Below are positions 7,035-14,392 of a DNA stretch of 21,542 nucleotides, piece by piece. Where the stretch lies: positions 1 through 21,542 of the forward strand of contig CAJWTF010000056.1 of the NCBI GenBank assembly GCA_913046825.1, in the 5' to 3' direction. Source of the DNA: an uncultured Rickettsiales bacterium (GTDB taxonomy: Bacteria > Pseudomonadota > Alphaproteobacteria > UBA8366). How positions within the stretch are numbered: the stretch's first letter is position 1; each line of letters begins with the position of its first letter. A program made the position numbers and the translations under genes. The notes beneath the pieces were generated by a model that was not told the DNA's origin, made no database searches, and saw only the letters and a program-made list of their open reading frames with translations.

Positions 7035-8246
7035 ATGACTTTACCGCTCGAAAACATAAAGGTTCTCGACCTCACCCGGGCCGCCGCAGGACCTTTCGCC
7101 ACGATGATTCTAGGCGATCTCGGTGCCGATGTGGTCAAGGTAGAGCCGACACCAAAGGGCGATATGACCCGGCTGTGGGGGCCTTACGATCACGGCATCG
7201 GCGTCTACTATCTCAGTATCAATCGCAACAAACGCTGCCTCGGCATTGATTTCCGCAACGAAGAAGGATTGAAGACGTTGCGCCGCATGGCGGCCAAGGC
7301 CGATGTGGTGGTGGAGAATTTCAAGCCAGGCACCGCGGAGCAAATGGGCCTCGACTATGACGCCGTAAAAGCGGCCAATCCGAAAGTAATCTACGGCAGT
7401 ATCTCCGGCCTCGGCAGCACCGGCCCCTACGGCACCTGGCCGGGTCTCGATCAAATCGCGCAGGGCATGTCCGGTATGATGAGCCTGACGGGCCAGCCGG
7501 GCGGCGAGCCGACCCGCTACGGTGTGCCGATTGGCGATTTTACCGCCGGAATGTGGTGCGCGCTGGCGGTAACCGCCGCCGTCGCGCAACGCCATGTAAC
7601 CGGTGAAGGACAGCGGGTGGAGACGTCTCTCCTAGGCGCACTCGTCGGGTTGCTTAGCGTTCAAGGCCAGCGCTATCTCAGCAATCGCGACGTGCCGGGA
7701 CAAGCGGGCAACGACCATCCAACGATTTATCCCTACGGTGTCTTCGATGCCAAAGATGGGCCGCTCAATGTCGCCACCGCACGCGAGGAACATTGGCAAC
7801 GCCTGTGCGCGGTGATGGGTATGGAGGGTCTGTTGGGAGACCCGGATTACGTGAACAACGACGCCCGGATGCAGAACAAGGATAAACTGCGCGACGTTCT
7901 GAACGCGCAGTTCAGAACCCGCGACGCTATCGAATGGACCAAAGATCTGATGGAGGGCGGCGTACCGTCCGGCCCGATCTATTCACTCGACAAGGTTTTC
8001 AAAGATCCGCAGGTCATCGACCAAGGAATGGTGGAACGGGTGCAGCATCCGACCATCGGCGATTTGGACCTGTTGGCCAACCCCATGAAAATGGACGCTT
8101 TCGAAGGGAAATCGGTGCGCACACCGCCCCCCTTGGTTGGCGAACATAACGAACAAGTATTGAGGGAGTACGGATTCTCTGATGGCGAGATCACCGGACT
8201 TACCGCAGCCAACGCAATCGGCGCCGAAACGCAGGAGGAAGTATGA
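7035..8246 (+). CDS. Class III CoA-transferase (CaiB/BaiF family)
   Basis: A 403-residue family III acyl-CoA transferase that moves CoA between carboxylic acids, normally activating an acid at the expense of another CoA ester. Visible features: the N-terminal LTRAAAGPFATMILGDLGADVVKVE-type Rossmann region at about 14-37, ENFKPGT at 94-100, and the catalytic Asp in VPIGDFTAG (D168), which forms the acyl anhydride. Length is normal. I chose ATG 7035, with GGA 5 nt upstream and similarity starting there; ATG 7026 and ATG 6999 are alternatives. It is the first gene of a six-gene operon, and the next start overlaps its stop (ATGA). Context suggests it charges the pathway substrate with CoA. The substrate is unknown; formyl-, succinyl- or other CoA donors cannot be told apart. 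Confidence 0.92.
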   Translation: MTLPLENIKVLDLTRAAAGPFATMILGDLGADVVKVEPTPKGDMTRLWGPYDHGIGVYYLSINRNKRCLGIDFRNEEGLKTLRRMAAKADVVVENFKPGTAEQMGLDYDAVKAANPKVIYGSISGLGSTGPYGTWPGLDQIAQGMSGMMSLTGQPGGEPTRYGVPIGDFTAGMWCALAVTAAVAQRHVTGEGQRVETSLLGALVGLLSVQGQRYLSNRDVPGQAGNDHPTIYPYGVFDAKDGPLNVATAREEHWQRLCAVMGMEGLLGDPDYVNNDARMQNKDKLRDVLNAQFRTRDAIEWTKDLMEGGVPSGPIYSLDKVFKDPQVIDQGMVERVQHPTIGDLDLLANPMKMDAFEGKSVRTPPPLVGEHNEQVLREYGFSDGEITGLTAANAIGAETQEEV

Positions 8247-8662
8247 CGATCTACAAAGGGGGCTGTCATTGCGGCGCCGTCACCGTCGAACTCGAGACCG
8301 ACACGGAGCCAACCGAAATTGACGTCCGGAAGTGCCAGTGCTCGTTCTGCCGTGCCCACGGCGCGGAATCAGCTAGCGATCCGAACGGTCGCATTCGTTA
8401 TATCGAGCAAGAGTCGGGAGCAATCAACCGGTATCGCTTCGGCACTAAATCCTGCGACTTTATAATCTGCCGCCATTGCGGCGTCTATCTGGGCGCGGTA
8501 ATGGACGGAGACGGCAAACCCGGATATTCGACGACACAGATCAAACACTTCGAAGACCGCGCCCTCTTCACGAAGACAGCGCGCCATCCCGATTATGACG
8601 ATGAGCCGTTAGAGGATCGCCTCGCACGCCGTCGTCGGAACTGGACCCCGCTCGCGGGTTAA
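8243..8662 (+). CDS. GFA-family zinc protein (Gfa/CENP-V fold)
   Basis: A 139-residue member of the GFA family, named after glutathione-dependent formaldehyde-activating enzyme; the catalytic claim for the founding member is disputed. All zinc-binding cysteines are visible: C8 and C10 (GCHCGAV), C31, C33 and C36 (CQCSFC), and C71, C76 and C79 (CRHCG). The start overlaps the CoA-transferase stop as ATGA, with AGGAGG ahead of it, so translation is coupled. VOC gene 1 starts 24 nt after its stop. Its presence inside a CoA-ester operon suggests handling of a glutathione or aldehyde adduct, or a structural/regulatory role; that is inference. Confidence 0.9.
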   Translation: MTIYKGGCHCGAVTVELETDTEPTEIDVRKCQCSFCRAHGAESASDPNGRIRYIEQESGAINRYRFGTKSCDFIICRHCGVYLGAVMDGDGKPGYSTTQIKHFEDRALFTKTARHPDYDDEPLEDRLARRRRNWTPLAG

Positions 8663-8686
8663 AATGATTGAGAGATTGGAGACAAA

Positions 8687-9613
8687 ATGACCGCTCCTAA
8701 TTTGGCTTATGTGGCGCTCGTCGTTGACGAACCAGAGACAAGCGCCGCGATTTTCGAAAAAGACTTCGGCTTGCCACGCCAGGATTTTTCCTGCGGCGGA
8801 TCGAATGTGCCGATGATTTCGGTTGGTGAATCCGCTCTGGCCTTCTTCCAGCCAAACGACCCATTCCTGGGGTCGGACGCCAAGAAGGGCGTCCATCACA
8901 TCGCCATTGCCGCAGCCGATCCCAAAGGGGCCGCGAAAGCTTCCGGTGTGGCGATTTCCGGTGACGCGTCAAAAGGGATCGACGGCAAGACGCAGATTGC
9001 ATTGGCACGGAACGCAACCTGTGGAATCCGCGTGCGCTATACAGAAGCATTAGGCTTGCCCGCCGCATCGTCTGACATCGTGCAGCGCATTGATCACCTG
9101 GGTGTCGCCTCCGCTGACAACCAGGCCGCCCGCGAGGTCTTCATCGACAAGCTCGGCTGTGTCTATGAAAGCCAACAGACGGACAGCGAAGTGGAGACGA
9201 TTTCGGAGAATTTCACCTCCGACACCTATGACTACATCTTCCACACCCGACCGTCGGAGCTCATCGGCAGCATGCGGGTCACCTTCATCACCGTCGGCGA
9301 TACGGAGTTCGAATTCATCCAAGACCTGACAACGAATGTGGAAGCAGACGAAGCGCGCCACGACGCGGCGGGCACGACGCGCGGCGACCGCAGCGCCATT
9401 GCCCGATACGTCGCCTCGCGCGGTGCAGGCTTGCATCACATCGCCTTCAAGACGCCAGACGTTGTGGAAAGCCTCGCCAAAATCAAGGCGGCGGGACACC
9501 GCACTATCGACACGGTAGGGCGCCCCGGCTCCCGCGCGGCACTAATCGGTTTCATGCACCCGACGATGATCGGCGGTGTCTTAATGCATTTTGTGGCGCG
9601 AGAGGACCTTTAA
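8687..9613 (+). CDS. Two-domain VOC protein, paralogue 1
   Basis: A 308-residue vicinal-oxygen-chelate (glyoxalase/dioxygenase/epimerase) superfamily protein with two tandem VOC domains, about residues 6-125 and 134-306. The second domain resembles methylmalonyl-CoA epimerase: IDHLGVAS (H137), FEFIQD (E209), GLHHIAF (H250/H251), and GFMHPTMIGGVLMHF. The final metal ligand, Glu in epimerases (GGVLvEL), is His here (H301). The N-terminal domain starts AYVALVV, with Tyr at the usual first His, but keeps GVHHIAI. GGAG lies 6 nt before ATG 8687. It is the most divergent of the three tandem copies and its gene overlaps nothing. A CoA-ester epimerase or isomerase is a reasonable guess; a ring-cleaving dioxygenase is less likely. 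Confidence 0.85.
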   Translation: MTAPNLAYVALVVDEPETSAAIFEKDFGLPRQDFSCGGSNVPMISVGESALAFFQPNDPFLGSDAKKGVHHIAIAAADPKGAAKASGVAISGDASKGIDGKTQIALARNATCGIRVRYTEALGLPAASSDIVQRIDHLGVASADNQAAREVFIDKLGCVYESQQTDSEVETISENFTSDTYDYIFHTRPSELIGSMRVTFITVGDTEFEFIQDLTTNVEADEARHDAAGTTRGDRSAIARYVASRGAGLHHIAFKTPDVVESLAKIKAAGHRTIDTVGRPGSRAALIGFMHPTMIGGVLMHFVAREDL

Positions 9614-9617
9614 ACGC

Positions 9618-10541
9618 GTGTCCGGATATGCCCTGACATACCTGGCGCTCATCGCCCGCGACGCCGACGCCGTCTGCCGTTTCCTCGGTGGATCACTTGG
9701 ATTAGCGCGCAAAAATTTGTCGTGGGGTGGCCGCGCCATTCCGTTTTTCGGCATCGGCGCAGCGGCACTTGGCATCTTCGAGCCCGATGATCCTTATTTG
9801 GACGAGCCGCGCTTTCCTGGCGTGCATCACATGGCGCTCGGCACCGCTGACCCGGCTTCGACGGCGGCGCAACACGGCCTTACCGTGATGGAAGAAGGCA
9901 TTGGGCCGGAGGGGAAACGTTTTGTCTCCGTCGACAAAGCCGAGACCTGTGGCATCCGCACCCGATTTATCGAGCCACTCGAACTTCCCATACAAGCTAG
10001 CCGGGTCGAGAAGATCGACCATCTTGGCATTGCCAGCACGGATATTGACGAGAACGTCCGCGTCTTCGTGGACGGGCTCGGCTGTCCGCTGGAAAGCACG
10101 GAGGTCGACATCGAACTCCGTAATGTGACGGAGAGTTTCATTTCCGACAAATACGGCGCGGTCTACCATGCCCGTCCGCCGGAAATTCTCGGCGGCCTCA
10201 AAGGTGGGTTCATCACCGTCGGCGATTGCGATCTCGAGATCATGCAAGACTATGACCCAACCAACCGTCCGCAAGATCAACTCGGCGAAGCAGAAGGCAA
10301 CACCAAGGGCGACCAGAGCGCCGTCGCTAAATTCATCGAACGGCGCGGCCCCGGCTTGGTGCACGTCGCCTTCACGACCAAGGACATAAACGGCGTCCTG
10401 CAGGGCCTCGACGCCGAAGGCTGGCGCATGATCGACACCAAAGGTCGGCCGGGCGGGCGCGGCGCACAAATCGGTTTCGTCCACCCGTCTAATTTTGGCG
10501 GTGGGCTACTCACTCATTTCGTTCAACACCCGGAGACCTGA
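9618..10541 (+). CDS. Two-domain VOC protein, paralogue 2
   Basis: A 307-residue protein when started at GTG 9618, which aligns exactly with the start of paralogue 3 (SGYALTYLALIARD against AGYAMNYLALVARD) and follows AGAGGACC by about 10 nt. An in-frame TTG at 9591 would give 316 residues but overlaps paralogue 1. Domain order matches paralogue 1. The first domain holds YLALIARD, GIFEPDDPYL and GVHHMAL; the second holds KIDHLGIAS, DLEIMQD, GLVHVAF and GFVHPSNFGGGLLTHF. Again His replaces the last metal-binding Glu. It is very close to paralogue 3 (for example both share the run NVTESFISDKYGA), so these two arose by a later tandem duplication. The spacing to both neighbours is 2-4 nt. Confidence 0.85.
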   Translation: MSGYALTYLALIARDADAVCRFLGGSLGLARKNLSWGGRAIPFFGIGAAALGIFEPDDPYLDEPRFPGVHHMALGTADPASTAAQHGLTVMEEGIGPEGKRFVSVDKAETCGIRTRFIEPLELPIQASRVEKIDHLGIASTDIDENVRVFVDGLGCPLESTEVDIELRNVTESFISDKYGAVYHARPPEILGGLKGGFITVGDCDLEIMQDYDPTNRPQDQLGEAEGNTKGDQSAVAKFIERRGPGLVHVAFTTKDINGVLQGLDAEGWRMIDTKGRPGGRGAQIGFVHPSNFGGGLLTHFVQHPET

Positions 10542-10543
10542 TA

Positions 10544-11494
10544 ATGGCCGGATACGCTATGAATTATTTGGCCCTCGTGGCCCGCGACGTTGAGGCAGCG
10601 AGCCGCTTCCTCGGCGAATCGCTCGGATTGCAACGCCGCGATGTACTGCTTGAAGGCCGTAGCGTTCCCTTTTTTGGAATAGGAAAATCGGCGCTCGCGA
10701 TCTTCGAGCTCGACGACCCCTATCTGGAAGAGCCACGCTTTCCCGGCGTGCATCACATGGCGCTCGGCGCAACCGATCCAGCCGGAACCGCCGCAAAGCA
10801 CGGGTTGACCGTCACGCACGACGGTGTTGGTCCGGACGGAAAACGCTTCGTCACCATTGAGCCAAAAGAAACCGTCGGCATCCGCACACGGTTCATCGAA
10901 CCGCTCGACATTCCGAGCTCCGACGGACCGGCCTACAAGATCGATCATCTCGGCATCGCCACCGACGACAACGACGCGACGGTGCGTGTCTTCACCGACA
11001 ATCTCGGCTGTCCCATCGACAGCACGCAAACCGATGTGGAAGTGCGCAACGTCACGGAGAGTTTTATCTCCGATAAATACGGTGCGATTTATCACTCCCG
11101 CCCACCGGAAATTCTCGGCGGATTGCGCGACGTCTTCATCAATATCGGCGATTGCGAGCTGGAACTGCTGATGGATTACGACGCTAACATGAAACCGAAA
11201 GAGCGATTGGGCGAGGAAGAAGGCAACACCAAGGGCGACCAAAGTGCCATCGCCAAGTTCGTTGCCCGGCGTGGACCGGGTCTGGCCCATGTCGCGTTTG
11301 CGACGCGCGACATCGATGCCACCCTGCCGAAACTCGCGGAAGATGGCTGGCGGATGATCGACGTTGAAGGACGGCCCGGAGGGCGCGGATCGCTTATCGG
11401 TTTCGTACACCCATCAAATTTCGGCGGGGGACTGTTGATACATCTCGTCGAACCACAGGTCGACGGCGGTTGGGCGGCCAAGAAATTTGGCTGA
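10544..11494 (+). CDS. Two-domain VOC protein, paralogue 3
   Basis: A 316-residue VOC protein with two tandem domains, nearly collinear with paralogue 2 plus a short C-terminal extension (about 12 residues, DGGWAAKKFG). First domain: YLALVARD, AIFELDDPYL, GVHHMAL. Second domain: KIDHLGIAT, ELELLMD, GLAHVAF, GFVHPSNFGGGLLIHL, with His in place of the last metal-binding Glu. ATG 10544 lies 2 nt after the previous stop, with GGAG about 9 nt upstream, so translation is probably coupled. Three related copies in a row may form hetero-oligomers or act on successive or stereochemically different intermediates (inference). Confidence 0.85.
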   Translation: MAGYAMNYLALVARDVEAASRFLGESLGLQRRDVLLEGRSVPFFGIGKSALAIFELDDPYLEEPRFPGVHHMALGATDPAGTAAKHGLTVTHDGVGPDGKRFVTIEPKETVGIRTRFIEPLDIPSSDGPAYKIDHLGIATDDNDATVRVFTDNLGCPIDSTQTDVEVRNVTESFISDKYGAIYHSRPPEILGGLRDVFINIGDCELELLMDYDANMKPKERLGEEEGNTKGDQSAIAKFVARRGPGLAHVAFATRDIDATLPKLAEDGWRMIDVEGRPGGRGSLIGFVHPSNFGGGLLIHLVEPQVDGGWAAKKFG

Positions 11495-12269
11495 AATTGT
11501 TAAGCAAGAGCGGCGGGGCAGCGCCCTGATCCTTACCATCGACCGGCCCGAAGCGGGAAATTCGCTGAGTGCCGAAGTCAGCCAGGCTTTCCTCGATATT
11601 CTCGACACGGTCGAGGGCGACATGGACCTTCGTGCGGTGATTGTGACGGGTGCCGGAGATCGGTTCTTCTGCACCGGCGGCGACGTAAAACGCTACGCCC
11701 AGCTCAGCACAAAGGACGAGCTGCGCGAAGTCATGCGCTTGGCGCGGACGGTCTTCCAGCGCTTCGAAGCCCTGCACGTCCCAGTCATCGCCGCGATCAA
11801 TGGCCTCGCCATCGGCGGCGGCACGGAAATCCTGCTGGCGACCGATCTCCGCGTAATGTCGCCGACAGCGCAAATCAGCATGCCGCAAGTGCGCCTCGGC
11901 ATCATCACCGGCTGGGAAGGCTACGAGCGCTTGGTCCGCGACATCGGGTTCAGCCGCGCCATGCAGGTGGTGACAACCGGCGAGCGCTTCAACGCCGAGG
12001 AAGCCTACCGGCTCGGCATCGTCAACAAGATCGCGAAAGATGCGGACGTGGTCGGTGCCGCCATGCAATTTGTAGCGTCCTTCGACAAAGCCGCCCCCCT
12101 GGCCCTCGGTCGCGCCAAAAGCGTCATCCACAAGGCCGCCAGCGGCCCCGCCGACGAAGCGCATGATTTAGCGGCCGACACCTTCGTCGATCTCTGGTTT
12201 ACGGAAGATCACCGGGAAGCGGAGAAAGCCTTCGCTGAGAAGCGCGGCCCGGTGTTTAAAGGGAAGTAG
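11487..12269 (+). CDS. Enoyl-CoA hydratase/isomerase (crotonase family)
   Basis: A 260-residue crotonase-fold protein; the family hydrates, isomerises or decarboxylates acyl-CoA thioesters. The oxyanion-hole segments are visible: GDRFFCTGGD at about 58-66 and NGLAIGGGTE at 105-114. E114 matches the first catalytic Glu (Glu144 of rat mitochondrial hydratase). The second, Glu164 in P-E-x-x-L-G, is Gln here (Q134 in MPQVRLGI), so textbook hydration is doubtful and isomerase, decarboxylase or another activity is possible. It begins with TTG 11487, which overlaps the VOC 3 stop by 8 nt; no later ATG keeps the conserved N-terminus. It is the last gene of the operon. Confidence 0.9.
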   Translation: MAEIVKQERRGSALILTIDRPEAGNSLSAEVSQAFLDILDTVEGDMDLRAVIVTGAGDRFFCTGGDVKRYAQLSTKDELREVMRLARTVFQRFEALHVPVIAAINGLAIGGGTEILLATDLRVMSPTAQISMPQVRLGIITGWEGYERLVRDIGFSRAMQVVTTGERFNAEEAYRLGIVNKIAKDADVVGAAMQFVASFDKAAPLALGRAKSVIHKAASGPADEAHDLAADTFVDLWFTEDHREAEKAFAEKRGPVFKGK

Positions 12270-12287
12270 GGCACTCACCTCTTGGTC

Positions 12288-12406
12288 GTCATTCCGAGGC
12301 GCGAAGTGAGTCCGGAAATGTTTCTAAGATTTTCGAAGTAGGGCATACATGAGAGTTAGGCTCAGGATTTAATTCTGGGTCCGGACGAAGCCCATCCCAG
12401 AATGAC
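12288..12406. repeat. Dispersed intergenic repeat element, copy 1
   Basis: Begins GTCATTCCG and ends CAGAATGAC, an imperfect terminal inverted repeat. The first 33 nt (to CGGAAATG) match the start of copy 2 with about six mismatches. This is the style of short dispersed intergenic repeats common in GC-rich proteobacteria. It lies just after the operon's last stop codon and may also serve as a transcription end. Confidence 0.6.
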
Positions 12407-12590
12407 GGTTCCATGGTGAGAACGTGCGGATGAGGTTACAAATGTGAACGTCGACAAATTGTCGATTTTATGATAAACTGGATTTTCGTTCTTTTACCGC
12501 GCATCCGGCATTGCCGGAGACACCTCCAAACATCAAAACAGCGGTATTTTAATACTGTGCATGGGGTTGTTCCGCGAAAAACAGATATCC

Positions 12591-12694
12591 GTCATTCCGG
12601 GGCGCAAAGCGAACTCGGAAATGTTGCCTGAAAGACGACACCAAAACCACTCAGGCCATAACTCCGGATAATCCTTTGGATTGCCGGAATGACG
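12591..12694. repeat. Dispersed intergenic repeat element, copy 2
   Basis: Begins GTCATTCCGG and ends CCGGAATGACG, so the outer 10 nt are a perfect inverted repeat. Its left 33 nt are a direct repeat of copy 1. The interior carries a further CCGGAT/ATTGCCGG theme. Together the two copies occupy much of the 455-nt gap 12270-12724 between the convergent hydratase and hyuB genes. I see no credible gene in that gap; the sequence between the copies is AT-richer and otherwise featureless. Confidence 0.6.
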
Positions 12695-12724
12695 AATTGG
12701 TAGGCTCAAACGGAACACCGACGC

Positions 12725-14392
12725 CTAGTCGTCTCCGCCCGCAACATACCCATAATCGCGCGCTGCGGCTTCCGGCGTGATCAACCCATTCTCGACATCG
12801 CGGTCCAACTGATCCGGGTTGCGGTCCTTCGGATCGCCAAAGCCCGCACCGCCTGGCGTGTGGAAGCAGGCGATCTTGCCGTTGGGAATGTTCTGCGTGC
12901 CCTTGCCGAGAAGCTTTTCACCGCTGGTGAAACTCAGCGAGCCGGCCTCTCCATTGCCGCCGCCGTTGCGGCCGCGCGCCGGAAAGTCGATGCGGTCATA
13001 GGCGGCCAGCAATTCGAAATCCGCGCCAATGGCGGATTCGATTTCCAGGACTTGGCCAAGCCCACCGCGATGGGTCCCCGCCCCACCCGAATCGGGACGG
13101 AACTCCTTACGGTGGAATATGATGGGCGCGACAGTCTCGTTGATTTCGACCGGGGTACCGCGCACGCCGCTCGGATATGCGGTCGCCGACAGGCCGTCCT
13201 TGATTGGCCGCGCACCGGTACCGCCATTGGTCACCGCGGTGATGGTGAAGAGTTTGCTGTCATTCGCCGCCCGGTCGGTAGCACCCCGCATGGTGATGTT
13301 CCACAGGCATGACGCCCCTTCCGCCGGAACCCGGTCGGGCGCGGCTTGAGCGAGGCAGCCGAAGGAGACATCCGGCAGCATCTGGCCGATGACATGACGC
13401 GAGCAAACCGGGGCCGGATAGGGCGCGTTCAGGATCGTGCCTTCCGGGGCTGAAATCTCAAACGGGGCGAGCGAGCCCGCGTTGTTCGGGATGTCGCCGG
13501 AGACGATGCAGGACAGGCCGAAACAGGTATAGGCCGTGGTATAGGCCATAGGCACGTTGATGCCCTTTGGCGATTTCGGTGAGGAGCCGTCGTAATTGAC
13601 CGAAATTTTGTCATCGTGAATTGTCAGCGTCGCCACCAGGTCGATCGGATCGCCAACCCCGTCGATTATCATGGTGTTCTTATACTCGCCGTTTGGCAGC
13701 TTGCCGATATTGTCACGCACCGCCTTTTCCGACGTGTCGCAAATGTAATCGCCGAGCGCATCGAGACTGTCGAGATCGAACTCGTCCATCATCTCGACCA
13801 GACGTACGCAGCCGATGTCGTTGCAGGCGGCGAGCGAATACACATCGCCTTCGGACTCGACCGGCTGGCGGGTGTTCTGCCGGATCATCGCCAGCAATGT
13901 CTCGTTCATCACGCCCCGGTCGGCGAGTTTCAGCATCGGTATATAGATGCCTTCCATATGCACGTCGGTCGCATCGACTCCGGAGCCGAGCCCGCCGATA
14001 TCGGTCAGGTGGCTGGTGCAGGAAAACAGCGCCACCGCCTTGCCGTTGCGGAAACATGGCGTGGTTATGACGAAGTCGTTGAGGTGCCCGGTGCCCATCC
14101 AGGGGTCGTTGGTGATAAAGGCGTCACCCTCGTTCATCGTCTCGACCGGGAAATGCCGCAAAAAATGCTTCACAGATTCGGCCATGGAATTCACGTGGCC
14201 CGGCGTGCCGGTCACCGCCTGGGCAAACATCCGCCCGTCGAGACCGAAGACGCCGGCAGAGAGATCGCCACATTCTCGCACGATGGGGCTGAACGCCGTG
14301 TGCATCAGGGTCTGCGCTTGTTCCTCGACCACAGAAATCAGGCGGTTCCACATGATCTGCAGGCGGATCGTATCGATGCCAGTCGCACTCAT
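12725..14392 (-). CDS. hyuB: Hydantoinase B/oxoprolinase family subunit
   Basis: A 555-residue hydantoinase B-type subunit (N-methylhydantoinase B, 5-oxoprolinase C-terminal half). With HyuA it forms an ATP-dependent amidohydrolase or carboxylase opening or modifying cyclic amides such as hydantoins or 5-oxoproline. Family features: SPIVRECGDLSAGVFG and VTGTPGHVNSM near the N-terminus, FITNDPWMGTGHLNDF at about 88-103, and C-terminal GGAGTHRGGLGQVLE. The very end (FHTPGGAGFGDPKDR) is typical. I chose ATG 14392, which overlaps the hyuA stop as TGATG with GGGGAG about 8 nt upstream; the GTG one codon earlier is an alternative. The substrate is unknown, and no hydantoin racemase or carbamoylase is next to it. 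Confidence 0.93.
   Translation of the reverse strand: MSATGIDTIRLQIMWNRLISVVEEQAQTLMHTAFSPIVRECGDLSAGVFGLDGRMFAQAVTGTPGHVNSMAESVKHFLRHFPVETMNEGDAFITNDPWMGTGHLNDFVITTPCFRNGKAVALFSCTSHLTDIGGLGSGVDATDVHMEGIYIPMLKLADRGVMNETLLAMIRQNTRQPVESEGDVYSLAACNDIGCVRLVEMMDEFDLDSLDALGDYICDTSEKAVRDNIGKLPNGEYKNTMIIDGVGDPIDLVATLTIHDDKISVNYDGSSPKSPKGINVPMAYTTAYTCFGLSCIVSGDIPNNAGSLAPFEISAPEGTILNAPYPAPVCSRHVIGQMLPDVSFGCLAQAAPDRVPAEGASCLWNITMRGATDRAANDSKLFTITAVTNGGTGARPIKDGLSATAYPSGVRGTPVEINETVAPIIFHRKEFRPDSGGAGTHRGGLGQVLEIESAIGADFELLAAYDRIDFPARGRNGGGNGEAGSLSFTSGEKLLGKGTQNIPNGKIACFHTPGGAGFGDPKDRNPDQLDRDVENGLITPEAAARDYGYVAGGDD

Noticed and set aside
8687..11494. The VOC genes as 4-hydroxyphenylpyruvate dioxygenases
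   Set aside because: Two-domain layout and length are roughly similar, but the final Glu metal ligand and the typical C-terminal dioxygenase motif are missing, and the operon is built around CoA esters.
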